From Episyrphus balteatus (taxonomy: Eukaryota; Arthropoda; Insecta; Diptera; Syrphidae), in the NCBI RefSeq assembly GCF_945859705.1, contig NC_079137.1, forward strand, positions 73,368,277 to 73,432,276: a stretch of DNA of 64,000 nt, given 5' to 3'. Positions within the stretch are counted from its first letter, which is position 1, and each line of letters opens with the position of its first letter. The position numbers and the translations under genes are program-made. Positions 36,031 through 48,284 of the stretch are shown piece after piece. The notes beneath the pieces were generated by a model. That model worked only from the letters and a program-made list of their open reading frames with translations, did not search any database and was not told where the DNA came from.

Positions 36031-39000
36031 GTAAAACAAAAACCCAGTTGCCCGGTGTTATCATTCAATTTTCTGTTATTGCTTAGTTTTTGTCAAAAAT
36101 TCGATCCAATCAATCATTTTGTTCTTTGCAATAAACTTTTTCATTATTCATATATAGGTAACTCAATTGAATGTTTGTTGCTGATTAGCAAGAAGCTGCT
36201 GTTAAAAAAAATACCAAAAGGTTATTTCTCTAAATTGATATTTTTTATTGCAATTTGATAATTACGTTAAATAAAACACTTTACTGGAAAGTTCCTGGTA
36301 TAGATATAAAATTCCTACAGTTTTTAATGGTCTAGACTAGACAATATTATTAACAGTTTTCATAACTTTTATAGAGCAAAATAGAATTTCAATTGCTTAC
36401 ATGCTTCAGACTTGTCATTTTTTAGAGACCTAAATATTTTTCTTGTTCATTAAAAATAGCATAAAAATGTGTTCCAATTATTATGAATACATTTTTATAC
36501 AACAAAACAAATATAAGACATACCCTTATTTCTATGAATTTCTATTTCAAATAGTAACTGACCCTTCAACACTTTTGTCCTCATTCAATAACAAAACATT
36601 TTTTCTAGTACACATCACTTGTTAACATATATTGTATAAAGATACTCATACGTTTTGTCATGAAATACACTTCAACGCAACAGATACTCCATATGAGACC
36701 CATTTCTACTTTATGAATCTATAGTTGTTATTTTTGACCACAGAATGAGGCCATTATAGAATGAAGAAGGATATGGATAAAAAAAAAATATATATTATGC
36801 CATCACATTCTATAGACACGACATACATCTACTTCAAACAAAAACAATTCATACACGTATCTCCTTCTACAGTACCTACTGTTTGAATGTGGGTAGAAGG
36901 TGTAACGAAAAGAAACAAACCCTCTCGACCATGTTCCAAATAATGAACTTCGTGACATTTGTTAGTTTTTCTCATCATAAAGTAGTCTAACCAACCACCC
37001 AAGCAACCAAGGACAAGAGAACCACCTTAATTCTAAATTTAGTTGAAGAAATTCGCATTTAACAACAGTGAACAAGATATAGAAAAATATATGAGTAGAC
37101 AAAAAAAAGAATTAATTGAAGGATAATAAAAGGACCTCTATCATTATCATTTTGTTCATAATTGCTTCCTCCAATGTTTAAGTGCTAAAGCAACATGATC
37201 GTTAGCCAAATGTATCCATTTACTTAAAACATTTTCCGTTTTTACTTATAAATATGCCAGAAAGCATTTTCTCAAGAAGAAAGTAAAAAAAAAAGAAGGC
37301 AAAAAATTAATTTCAATTGTTCCCGTTTTCGTGCGTCGATAGAATTAATGCAAAATAATGTTAATTGGAAAATTTTTAAGTATCAGCATTTCCATTCCAT
37401 TAAAAAAAAAGTCTGCGTTCTGATGAACACTCGTTGGGTGTTCATGATGCATGCATCGGTTCCTCGCTTTACTGGCTACTGGGTCATATTAAAATTGCTG
37501 GACGAACAAGTAAAAGCATATAGTCCAGTATGATTACAGTGCTGTCGTAGTACTATTCTAGAAGTGGTTAAAATAAAATTTGTAATTTTTTTAAACGATC
37601 CACAAATCGACTAATATTTTTTCTTTTTTAAAGATGGTTCTGTTGCTTCTTTAAAGTTTAATAGAAGCAAAATAGTGCATTCAACAAAATATTTTAAAAA
37701 GGTGCTAATGACTTGGCAGGTTTTGGAAGAAAATAATTGAAAAGTGACTACTTTGAAAACCTTGGTCTTTTTTAAAAGTTTTAATGTATTAATTTTAAGT
37801 TTTATACTTGTTCTACTTTTGAATGCAACCTTTTACCACTTAAAACAGAAACGACAGCCCTGTTGTTGAATATAAAATCATGTACTAGCTGGAGGCCTGT
37901 CTGCAGTCGGCAAATTCAATCAATGAACAGAGGTGCATTTCCATTGAATATATACGTACGTATAACCAACCACACAATCTCGATGACTATCAGAGATCGT
38001 TATCCGCCTCAATTAATCCATCAGCGATAAAATTACGTACTTATGACGTCTGCACACATGCAATTTTCTAAGAGCGAAAAAATTGCTAGTTGCTGTTTCT
38101 AATTTTGTGCAATTTTAAAATATACCTAGCTATTTGAATATGCTAATTACTTTCACATGGAAGGAAGAAATGGTTTGGTTATTTTTTTTTCTTTTAAGAG
38201 TTTGCCTCTTTATTAAAAGTTTTGTTAGCTTTAGAAATACCTCATGATTTACGTATGCAAGTTTGTTGGTATATGTACATACATTATGACGTTTGCAAAA
38301 TAATTTGAAAGAAAAAAATGTATATTTTGATAGTGGACGCATCTTACTTTGATTGAAAGAATTTTTTTAATCATTAATGAAGAAAATTTTGACATTAATT
38401 GAGAACGCTTCTTGATGCTACTATGCCTACCACGTGTGAATATGCAAAATGTTGAGGTTATGGAAAATTGTTAACGCGATAATGTTTGGTAAAGTTGAGA
38501 TAATTAAATGCAAAGGCCAGAAATTAAGTATTAGTCAAAATTGATATAAGTTCAAATTTAGGCCCTTTTTTGATCAACCTTTATTCAAGTATTAGTGGAT
38601 TGGCAAAATTAATAAGTGATTGCAAGACGAATGACTTTTGAAATTCATGTCAGATCAGTATTGATCAAAAAACATCTTCACCTTTAAATTTGTCAAAATG
38701 TTAACAAATTCAACGACATTTTCCAATTACTTTTTGACTACATAATTTTTTTTATACAAACTTTAAATTAATTGATGTTGCAAAGCAAGCAGTCAAATTT
38801 ATAGTGAGTAAACAATTTTGTGAGATAATTTACTATCTCACCTGGAATATTAAAGCTTTTAAAAAATTCATAAATGACTTTTTTTAAAGATATTTAAAAT
38901 TATAAAAACTTAAAAAATAATACAAAATTTAGTTTAAAGTTACAAAAACATCTCCTTAGTTGGTTTTGACCTCTAAACGAAGAATGCTATTTAATTTCTT

Positions 39001-39078
39001 GATGAACAGAGAATTTTTAGAAAAAATTTGTTTGAAAATCGTAAGAGCCGTTTTTTACATAGTTTTTTTTTTATACAT
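36031..39078. other. intron stretch (3 kb) without recognised genes
   Basis: AT-rich. It holds a small perfect hairpin near 37420-37446 (ATGAACAC and GTGTTCAT around TCGTTGG). Open frames of up to 70 codons have no resemblance to known proteins. Confidence 0.5.
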
Positions 39079-39102
39079 ATCGTAAATTTTTTATACATAA
39101 CG

Positions 39103-39338
39103 AAATAATAAGAAAGGTAGGCCTAAAAACTCCTGGTACAAGCAAATGCAAAAACACCAGCATTCAGTTGGCCTTAGAAATGGAACAATACAAAACCGGG
39201 AGGCTTGCCGCCGATTTCTGAGGGCAACCCGGCGAACCCCACAAGCGGATCACTAGTGTGAAGCAGTAACGTGGGATAGTTATGATCCCCTCGACATCGA
39301 GATCATAACAGCGCCGAGAAAAAAGGAAGAAGAAGAAG
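39103..39338 (+). mobile_element. 237-base retroposon (SINE-like), copy 1
   Basis: About 98% identical to the sequence at 47382-47618. It starts at the same point (AAATAATAAGAAAGGTAGGC) and ends in GAAGAAGAAGAAG. Near the 3' end a perfect hairpin (GTTATGATC with GATCATAAC) encloses CTCGACATCGA. An 11-base direct repeat, ATCGTAAATTT, lies at 39339-39349 and at 39079-39089; 13 extra bases separate the upstream repeat from the shared start. This fits target-primed insertion. I see no clear Pol III A or B boxes, so it may instead be the 3' part of a LINE. Confidence 0.8.
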
Positions 39339-39537
39339 ATCGTAAATTTGTTTCAAAAAAAATTTGAATTTCTCCTCGAATCTAGGGAATCACCAAACAA
39401 GCTTAACTACGAGTTTTTAAGTAAATCCTTTCAGTGGTTTAGGCTGCAGCTCAAGATAGAGACAGGCAGACAGACAGACAGATTTGCGAGACCCACTTTT
39501 CTCGATTTTCTAACATCGTTATGTCCTAAACATGCCC

Positions 39538-39660
39538 TTACAGTGACCATCCGTCCCGGTTTTCCCGGGACTGTCCCGTATTTCTATAGCTTGTCCCAGG
39601 TTTTTATTTAAGAAACCCGGGACGTATAAGTCCCCGTATTTGTCCCGTATCTGCACATTC
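39538..39660. mobile_element. transposon end fragment with GTCCCG repeats
   Basis: CAGTGACCATCCGTCCCGGT followed by TTTCCCGGGACTGTCCCGTA, then further CCCGGGAC, GTCCCCG and GTCCCG words in both orientations. A terminal sequence starting CAGTG with inverted GTCCCGG motifs looks like one end of a DNA transposon. I do not see a matching opposite end nearby, so it is called a fragment. Confidence 0.45.
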
Positions 39661-40215
39661 TCTGATTTTTGTATTTGAAAATTTAAAAAGTTTGTATGGA
39701 AAACAAGAAAACAGTGGTTTTTCAGATAAAAGCAATAGTTTTGAAAATTGTTCGCTAATTACCCAGTTTCAGCTTATTTTTGAAGGCTGAAAAGCTACAT
39801 CAGAAAATTAAAATATAATATTTTTTTTCTGACAGCAGAACCGTTTTTTTTTATTTCTGACTTTCTTGTAAACGACTTAAATGATTTCAACAAAAATGTT
39901 ACCCAGATAAACGTTTATCTTGCTATACAAATTAGGAAGAATTAAGAAAACTCATTTAAAAAAAAATCAATTTTTTTTTAAATCAAAATTTTTTGTTTGC
40001 CAGTTAATACTTTTTTTAAAATATAGTACCTACATATATCGCAAGTAAAAATATGAAAATTCCTTAATGTATAGGTACTATAAGCAATTACATATTAAAA
40101 AAAATCATTTCCAATTTATTTTCAAAAAAAAAATCATTTTTTAATACTTTTTTACATTTCTTATTAAATTAAAAATAAAGTTTTACCATAAGAGCAGTCG
40201 TGCATTTAATTTTAT
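39661..40215 (+). repeat. dispersed repeat family ending AGTCGTGCATTT, decayed copy 1
   Basis: It ends AAGAGCAGTCGTGCATTTAA near 40191-40210. The family tail also occurs at 42884-42917 and 43928-43963 (AGAGCAAGT.CGTGCG.ACCCAGTCGTGCATTTTA). Upstream parts share the sequence around TTCTGTAAACGACTTAAATG, which becomes AACGGCTCTAACGATTTTGA in the best copy. Strongly diverged. Confidence 0.4.
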
Positions 40216-42259
40216 TTTATTTTACTGTTTTTCGTCTATTCTTACTAGGTTCTTATTTATATTATTTTTTGTTTAATAATTTGCTTTTTTTTTTATTTAT
40301 CTCAAATTTGAAGGATATGTATCTATTCCAAGTTCTAAAAATAAACAATAGGATGCTATTTGGTTTTGCTCAAGAGTTTGATCGTTAGAACACCTGCGAC
40401 CCGCTACCGGAGTTGGTACTAAGGTAAGCCCTACGTTTTTGGGAACACCACAAAGCTTTATATGTATTGTGCGAATATTAAATAAAAAAAAAATTAAATA
40501 GAAACATATTTATAAATTAGTCTTGAAATACATATTTAGAAAAGTCAAGATTTACAATTATATCATTGCAACCATACTTCCAGCAAAACCCATCCCGTCT
40601 ACAAAACCATATTTCCATCCTACTAAAACACAAGAAGTTATGTAACAAACAACATTTTCTGACTTCATTAAAACTTTTTCTCTCCTTCAACTTCAAGCTT
40701 ATATTCTTTAGCTGCATACTAATTCAATGTCATCAATATTCGTTCCATTTGGCAATAATTCATATTTTCTCTTTGCAACAAAAAAAAAAAAAAATGATTC
40801 TTTTAAAAATAAAATCCACCTCCACAAACTCATTTGTGAACCCACTTTATGCATCCCATTCACCATTATAATGATGATGATGATGTTTATTTAAAATAAA
40901 ATTATGAACAAAAAAAAAATCAAGTTCTTTTTTGTCTTCCACCAGCATCACCGATATTTAACGTGTTTTGATGATGAAAGTTAGTTAGTTCCTTTCACCT
41001 GATTACTCCCTTGACAGAAAATATATAGATATTATTTTTGCATCGTTTTTTCGATGTCACACAAACTAGGTTATTTGAATCTGAAAGATATTTTTGAAGC
41101 AAACTCGTCCTCGTTCATATTCAGAGTCAAAGTAACAATCGATGTCACCTCCATCCACCTCCTCTTCATTTATCTTTTGTTTCCTTGTCCCCAATAATAA
41201 TTTTGAATCTCAAAGATACTTTTTCTTTTCTTGTTAAAAACAAAACAAAATAAAAATGACAATCTTATACTAACGTCGCTATGTCTGCCACAGTTTTTTT
41301 TGTTTGCATGTGCTCGAATAGAAGAAAAAATCCATAAATTATATTTTATTTTAATATATTTTTTTTTTCTTATAAAAAATATTTTTATTGAGTGCAAAAT
41401 GATATAATTCATCAAAACCATTCGTGGCAGGAGTGAACACTAGTGAGTTTTTGTGAGGAGGAGTATATGCTTCGATATTCAAACAATATGATGGAGGATG
41501 ATCACACACAAAAATATAAAGAGTGGGTGTTGTTTGTGCGTCGTGCTTTCTTTTATTTTTTTGTTTTATTTTTAAAATTTCAAAATGCCAATTTTGTAAA
41601 AACAACACACTCACAATGACGTCAGTTGAAAATTGAGAATGCATGTATGTTGCATCAGATAGATTTTTTGTTGTTTTGTTTATTTTTAATTGAATCTTGT
41701 GTAATTGAATAAAATGATGCTTTCCACACAACAACATCTGGAAGTTGGTTGTGATGTTGCAAAAGAAACATGCGTATGAGTTTTTTCTTGGAAGGCAAAT
41801 TTATCTACTACATATTCGTACTTAGTCTTTTTTTAATTGAGTTTCTTTTTTTTTTCTTTTTTAACGAAATCAATTTTTCTTTTGAAATTTTTCAAGACGC
41901 GTAATACTTTTTTTAATGGAACTACTTAAAGATATTGTTTGTTTTTTAAAATGTCCAATAAGATGAATCGGAGCACTTTAAAAGTGAAGAACCCTAAAAA
42001 TGCGGTCAAAGAAAGAGATATATTTCTTAAGAGAGTCTTTTTTATTTGAAAATAAATATAATATTTAATGCAGATTTTTGTTGATATAAATTAATGATGT
42101 TTACCAAAAAAGATTTAATATATACGAAAATAAATCAATTAGATGAATCCTGCTGAAGTGCTTAAGATAAAATTCGGTAATCATAAGAATAAAAGAGGAC
42201 TTTCCTTCCAAAACGAATGATTATTAAAATGCAATTAAGATGAATATGAACCAAATTGT
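40216..42259. other. intron stretch (2 kb) without recognised genes
   Basis: AT-rich. It includes the longest open frame of the intron (128 codons, minus strand, 41351-41737), which has a biased composition, no domain and no splice context, and is not credible as a gene. A short ATG run (ATGATGATGATG) lies near 40873. Confidence 0.5.
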
Positions 42260-42920
42260 CTTTTTTGTCATTGAATTTTTTTTTTTCATAACAATGTAAA
42301 TAGTGGCTCAAAAACGGCTCCAACGATTTTGTTTAAAAAATTCAAATGTAAGTTTTAAAACAAGGTCTATCTTTTAATGAAAAAATTTTTTTTGAAAAAC
42401 ATTATTAACGGTACCTGCCATAGAACCGTTTTTTTTTTTTTTTTAATCCGGTTATCTCTGAAACTGCTTATTCGATTTCAACGAAACTTTTTGTGAAGAA
42501 ACATTTATATTATTTCAATATAAGCCAAATAAAATTTCAAAAAAAAATAATTTTGAAATTTTGATTTTAGATGTTGATTAGTGATGTCTAAAAAATGGCA
42601 TACCGATTTTATTTTAAAAATTTTTTCCAAAAAATTATTTATAAAAAAATAGTTTTTTTGAAATTTTTTTTCTAAAAATGCATCTTAATATATCAATCAA
42701 AACTGCATACTTGTTTTGGAGGGCAATTTGATTTCAGATTTTATTTTATTTTATTAAAAAACGAATTTTATTTTTTTTTTTTATTTTTTTTTGTTTTGTA
42801 CCTAAGTAGTAGTTACCTGTACCATTTTCCAAATTTCTATATAAAAAGTCTTAAAAATTTAAGCAACTTTAACTCTAAGAGCAAGTTCGTGCGACCCAGT
42901 CGTGCATTTTATTTAAAATT
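42260..42920 (+). repeat. dispersed repeat family ending AGTCGTGCATTT, copy 2
   Basis: It contains AAAACGGCTCCAACGATTTT near 42311 and ends AGAGCAAGTTCGTGCGACCC then AGTCGTGCATTTTATTT near 42884-42920. It is aligned in order with the copy at 43450-43970 and with the more decayed copy upstream. No coding capacity. Confidence 0.5.
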
Positions 42921-43449
42921 ATCTTCCTGTTCTTCATCCATGAAAGATCTGCTGAAATAATTTGATCACACACGAAGCCTTTGTCTATTAGATACTCTAT
43001 TTCAGTTTTGGGTGAGACCCTATTCTATCTTAAACATTTTGGGAGCCATCTCTAAAATTCGACCAAGTACTCGACATCGCTACTTAATGATGAAATTTTT
43101 TAGATAAAAGAAGGTCTCACCTTAAGCCTGATGTTTGTTTTAAACTTTAACTTTATCAAATATGTTACATTTTGGCCTAAAAATAAGGGTTTTTGAGTAG
43201 AGTTGCCGAGTACCTACTTATTTGTATATAAGAGATGGCTTCTGACATTTTTCAGATAGAACAGACTGTCAGCTAAGATTTTTGGGTATAATTTAGCATT
43301 CTAGTGTATAAAAACTTTACTCTTTTTGTTCAAAAAAGGTCTAACTTCCTTTCATTATTTTTTTTTTAACTATTTCACTATTGTCTTCTTTGACGTTTTA
43401 AAAGTTTTCTCATTTCATTGAACTACAAAAATTCTTGACAAAATTAGCT

Positions 43450-43970
43450 ATGTGACATTTTTACTTGCTCTATAGGGCAAGTATTGGTTTCGTGTCGAAA
43501 AAAAAATTGAGGTTTTAATCAAAACCAACATTACGATGATTGAGAATTCCGAAAAAGTGGGTGCCGCAATTCCGTCCGTGCGTCTGTGCATCTGTGCGTC
43601 TGTGCGTCCATCTGTACACATTTCCACAGCCTAAACGGGTGGATGGATTTTCTTCAAATTTGGTACAGATGATTTTTATGTAATTCTGAAAGTTGGTTTT
43701 TTTTGTTTTTTTATATCTCGTTTAGAAAGTATACCTCCCATACAAAAAATACGATATTACGAATTTCTCGAAAACGGCTCTAACGATTTTGACAAAACTT
43801 TGTATACGTTATATTTAAAGCAGTGGCAATAAAACTTGCGGTTCTTCCCCAATATCAATTTTTTTAAAATTTAGATCCAGCTTTTAAAATCTACAAGTAT
43901 ACTAACATAAAAGTGCTTTGAACTGCAAGAGCAAGTACGTGCGAACCCAGTCGTGCATTTTATTTCCTTT
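43450..43970 (+). repeat. dispersed repeat family ending AGTCGTGCATTT, best-preserved copy
   Basis: It begins near TTACTTGCTCTATAGGGCAA, with an internal small palindrome. It carries a GTGCGTCTGTGC simple repeat at 43576-43612 and the phrase AACGGCTCTAACGATTTTGA near 43764. It ends AGAGCAAGTACGTGCG then AACCCAGTCGTGCATTTTAT near 43963. GAGCAAGT at the 3' end and TTGCTCTATAGGGCAAGT at the 5' end are partly inverted. A decayed relative of the 5' part may lie near 58520-58590. Confidence 0.55.
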
Positions 43971-44847
43971 AAAATAGGGTTGAAAATTGAAGCTTTCATT
44001 TTAAATGTGGCAACCCTGTTTTTTTTTCAGAATCACCTTATGTTTTATTTGACACCAGTTTCATCTCTTACCATATCAGTTAAGTTAATAGTAAGAAAAT
44101 TACATTTTGTGTTCATTCAACTCATAGCCAGTTGATACACAAAGGTATTTAAGTAAATAATGGACAAGAATTAGTCTACACGCAGAAAAATTATCGGTTA
44201 AAAATAACATGAAACTAGTGTAAAATTGAAAGAGGGAGATTGTTAATATAGCACCAAAAACTAACCCCGTTAAAACTACCAGGGTCGACTCGGTTATTCA
44301 AAAATTTTTAATCTTACCCACTTTCTCGGTTAAATTTTACTAATATTTCAAATTTTAGGCTAGTTTCTTGATCAATATAAACAAGTTGATCGGTTAAATG
44401 GTAATTTAAACAATTAAACTTAACCGAGGCGACTACGTTGATTTTAGCAACGAGAACTTTGTGGTTTTTTCACAGGTTTTCCGATTCAGGGATACAGGTA
44501 GAAACAAAAAGATAGCCTTGGACCAAAGGTACCTCACAAATTCACGGTTCAGTTGTTGGGTTTTAGTTTTTGAACTTATTTTATTATATATAACATTAAA
44601 GATTATATTTATTGCTAAAGTATTTACTGGATTAACAAATATGACTATTCACTCGAGAATATTTAGTTATTCGAACTTCAATTAATTAATGACCAACGGG
44701 CAAGCAAGACGATTACAACAATACACTATTTGTCAAATTGCAGTAAGTAGTTTAGAAGTCATAGTGGAATAAATGAACACTAATAAGAACTTCAATGCAA
44801 AAACCATCGGAGTATTGTATGACTTAACTTTTAATTAACATTAACAA
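43971..44847. other. intron segment, nothing firmly recognised
   Basis: AT-rich. The stretch from TACACGCAGAAAAAT (44177) to about 44460 contains repeated CGGTTAA words and could be a degenerate element, but I cannot define its ends. Confidence 0.35.
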
Positions 44848-44993
44848 TTTAGGGCCATTTGCCGAAACGAAACTTAAATATTTAAGTAAAACATAAACTC
44901 TTTTTCTCTGCTTTTTCCTCTGCGTAAACTGTCACATAAGATTTTATGTAGAACTTAAATCCTTAAGTCTCGTTTCAGCAAACGGCTCTAAAT
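44848..44993. mobile_element. MITE with TTTAGGGCCATTTGC ends, intact copy (146 bases)
   Basis: The left end TTTAGGGCCATTTGCCGAAA is mirrored by CGTTTCAGCAAACGGCTCTAAA on the right. Internal landmarks are AACTTAAATATTTAAG and CTGTCACATAAGATTTTATG. The same element, interrupted by a younger insertion, is at 51600-52611. Confidence 0.75.
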
Positions 44994-46611
44994 CTAATTT
45001 GAAAAAATATGTCATTCATAGAGTGAACAGCTTTTAGCCTTTAGATCAAATATGTTATACACTAAGATCCTTGTTTCTTATCGAACATTCCTATAAGAAA
45101 CATTCCAAAGCTACATCTATCGTCAGGTTCCTAAAAGATTCTCACGATCTACAAAAAATGTGAAAAAATATAAAACCTTATTGCATTGGAATGTCATTCT
45201 GTCCAAATAAGGAAAACAATTGCAAGTACCTGATTTAATAACAATACAAATAACGTAGTTAAAAGTAACAACTTTCTCAATCCTATAAAAGTTCACTTGC
45301 AGGTTCAACATTCCATCCAATTATCTATTCTGCCACGCGTTTGAACGATAATAATAATAAAATCTAATCCAATTGCTGTCCAACAACGACGTCTCGTATC
45401 GTGTCGTCGTCAAACAATCTAAAATACTCTTGTAATCTACATTCCACAAGGTCGTCCATTCAAAATCATATATCTCTACATCACTACGTCCACAATGTTA
45501 AGCTTTTACAAAATCTCCTGCACCTACTCGCACTTCCAGAGCCAATGAACCTTTTTCAACATAACAAAATCCAAAAACCTAACATGTAAATCGTGACCAT
45601 AGAGCTGCAGCAACAGCAGGTCCAAAATTTAATTCCTTTAAAACTAAATTTGTTCGGTTCGTTGTCGTGGTTGTGGCGTCAAATATTCAAATTACATTTT
45701 CTGAACTCGTAAAGTGCTTTTGCAATATAGTACTTTACTCGTACGGACGAGTACCTATAAGCAGCACACTCCATCAGAGCTACCTGTTTACTAAAAAAGG
45801 GGGAAACGGAAAGTGTATAGTAAAGTTGGTGGCCTTGATGTATAGTCACTGCCGGTCGGTGATGTGACTAATAAACCAGATCCCGGCAAGACTGCACCCA
45901 ATAGAATGCAATTATGTAAACATTGTTGCTGCTTGAAACCGAGTTATAGCCAGTATTAGCCATATAGTTTGTTTTGTTTTTTTTTTTTTTTTTTTTCGTT
46001 TCGTTCAAGTCAATTGAGATTAAAATTCTGTAGAATGACCCGTTGGAGCCTGGTGAGAGTTAAACAAATTTGTACTTGCTATATGGAAAAACAAATGAAA
46101 ATCTGGAAAATGTTTATTTTGGACCGAAAAAGTCAACAAACTTTAGTGAATTTTTATTATTGTTTTGGTTATTTTCGACAAGTGCAAAATTCCAGACTAA
46201 TTTTTCTTTAGTTTTTTTTTTATATTGATTTTAGAAATTCTTGAATTTTGGTTATTGTCCAGAGACATATACAATCAAAATATTTATGCCAAACTAGAAA
46301 ATGCAATAATAATAACAATTGTTATTGGGAAATAAAATAGAGTTGCACAGTGTTAAATATGTAGTTCTTTTAAGTTGAAAAATTTTAACACTGAGATATT
46401 CTTTTAGTTGATCTTCAGAACTATGTTTTTTGTTTGTTTTATAACTATGCTATTATTCCATTCTAACAACTCTCCTACATTCTTGAGTGCGTTTAATTAA
46501 CTTGAATGAATGGAGGGAACTTATAATTTACCGCCAAGTCTAATTGGAGATGCACTTTAAAAATAATAGGATTTCCGCTTAAGGCTTAAACATGAAATTT
46601 CATTTCAAAAT
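44994..46611. other. intron segment including a less AT-rich, unique part
   Basis: No gene recognised. The part at about 45590-45930 is visibly less AT-rich and less simple than the rest of the intron (AGAGCTGCAGCAACAGCAGG, CGGTCGGTGATGTGAC, CCAGATCCCGGCAAGACTGC) and has no second copy in the window. It could be old host sequence such as an enhancer, but nothing in it proves that. Confidence 0.4.
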
Positions 46612-46930
46612 TCTTTCAGTTAATCCAGTCAAATAAGGGTTCAACCTCGGAATAAATCCTAACAGAAATTTTTTTTAGCTCAATACCTTCGTTTTGGTAT
46701 TCTTTAAAATAAATTAAAAGTCTGGAAAAATCTCATGTCCGCAAGTAGCGATTTTCAAGGTCAAAGCGCGAAATGGAGATTTTCAAAAAATTAGCAAAAA
46801 TAGACGATGGTATTATATACACATATGATACATGATTTCAAGATGTTTTTTAATGCCGATTCCAAAAAATCTAAAATCAAGGCAATCTGACGTCTATCAG
46901 CATTCATTCCTAGGTTTCCCCCTTTTTTCA
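46612..46930 (-). repeat. dispersed repeat with CCCTTATTTGACTGGATTA, copy 2
   Basis: Inverse of the repeat at 33326-33537: TTAATCCAGTCAAATAAGGG begins at about 46619, then AACCTCGGAATA, AGCTCAATA, GAAAAATCTCATGTCCGC and TTTTCAAGGTCAAAGCGCG. A second AACTTATTTGACTG lies near 46930. More diverged than the first copy. Confidence 0.5.
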
Positions 46931-47135
46931 ACTTATTTGACTGTATTAAATGTAAAACTTTTATTCAAAAGGTTTTCTACAAGATTAAAAAGTTTGAGGT
47001 TTTTAAAGAAAGTTTTCTAAAACGTCTAGTTTCCATCCAGCAGTGTGCCGTAGGTATTATAAAGATCAAAATTCTGAGATGAATTAAAAGATCACTGTCT
47101 TTATTGCTCAAAAAGACGCACCTCTAATCATTCCA

Positions 47136-48284
47136 CTCAAGTAGCACAAAAGTCTAAAATACACCAAAATATTTGGAGTATTTTTTGAACTTTCGTGATA
47201 TGCATTTTGAATATAAAAAATATACCATTTTCTCGTATATAATAAACTCCGCTGGTTTAAAATAAAAAATGAACTGGTTTTTGGTGAAAAATGATTCCTT
47301 TGAAATTGAAAAGTACACAATAAATCTATGGATGAAATACACCATTATTTTATTATTCTGATTTATAATTTGAGCCAAAGTAAGAAATAATAAGAAAGGT
47401 AGGCCTAAAAACTCCTGGTACAAGCAAATGCAAAAACACCAGCATTCAGTTGGCCTTAGAAATGGAACAATACAAAACCGGGAGGCTTGCCGCCGATTTC
47501 TGAGGTCAACCCGGCGAACCCCACAAGCGGATCACTAGTGTGAAGCAGTAACGTGGGATAGTTATGATCCCGTCGACATCGAGATCATAAAAGCGCCGAG
47601 AAAAAGGAAGAAGAAGAATTTGAACCAAAGTTTATTTTTTAACCTTAAATAGTTTGATGAATTGAAATGTACACTATTTCTTATGAAATAAATGAAAATA
47701 AATTATTCTCTATCACAATACAATTAACTAATGATTAAATATGAATTTGAGTGCCTAATTTAAGAACGAAACAAATTCCATCTACTGATTTTAGATACTA
47801 CCCCGTCTAAAAATCGAGCGCCCCAAAAATTTCAATGAATTAATGATTTTTCGATTTTAAAAATCAGTTTTTCAAAAACAATAATTTTTTTGTTGTTTTT
47901 ACATTTTTTTAGAAGCGTTCTCTTATTATAATATAAACGAATCGAAAAAAAGTAAGAATGCGGGATAATTAGTCCGATATAGTACTATTATAATAAAATA
48001 ATTAATCGTTGTCTTCATTATTTAAATGGCGGCCATGGAAAAATATGACGTCTCCCACTTATGCAGTCTGGTGAATTTTATGTCCACAGGGTGTACTTCC
48101 TACACCAAAGAGAGTGTACAAAATATACGGTTTCGGTATATTAAAAGAAATGTTGAAATTTTGCACAGAAATGATGATTTTTATACCATCTTTTTTGATA
48201 AATACACCATTTTATTCAAATTTCTCAATTTCACACCAAAATTAATGAATTTACACCAATTTATACACCAGTGTGCTACTTGAG
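47136..48284. mobile_element. possible TIR element with CTCAAGTAGCACA ends, containing the retroposon copy
   Basis: CTCAAGTAGCACA at 47136 is inverted as TGTGCTACTTGAG ending at 48284. Both halves contain many ACACCA words (TACACCATTTT, ACACCAAAAT), in opposite orientations near the ends. The 237-base retroposon at 47382-47618 lies inside. The terminal match is only 13 bases and no target duplication is obvious, so the call is tentative. Confidence 0.4.
47382..47618 (+). mobile_element. 237-base retroposon (SINE-like), copy 2
   Basis: Second copy of the element at 39103-39338, differing at only a few bases. It is flanked by TTTGAGCCAAAGT (47369-47381) and TTTGAACCAAAGT (47619-47631), a 13-base target duplication with one mismatch that begins immediately after the GAAGAAGAA tail. 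Its GC content is visibly higher than its surroundings (CCGGGAGGCTTGCCGCCG). It lies inside the inverted-repeat element 47136-48284, so it is the younger insertion. Confidence 0.85.

Noticed and set aside
41351..41737. 128-codon minus-strand open frame
   Set aside because: It has no domain, no splice context, a composition biased by AT-rich DNA and no duplicate. Random open frames of this length are expected in 64 kb.
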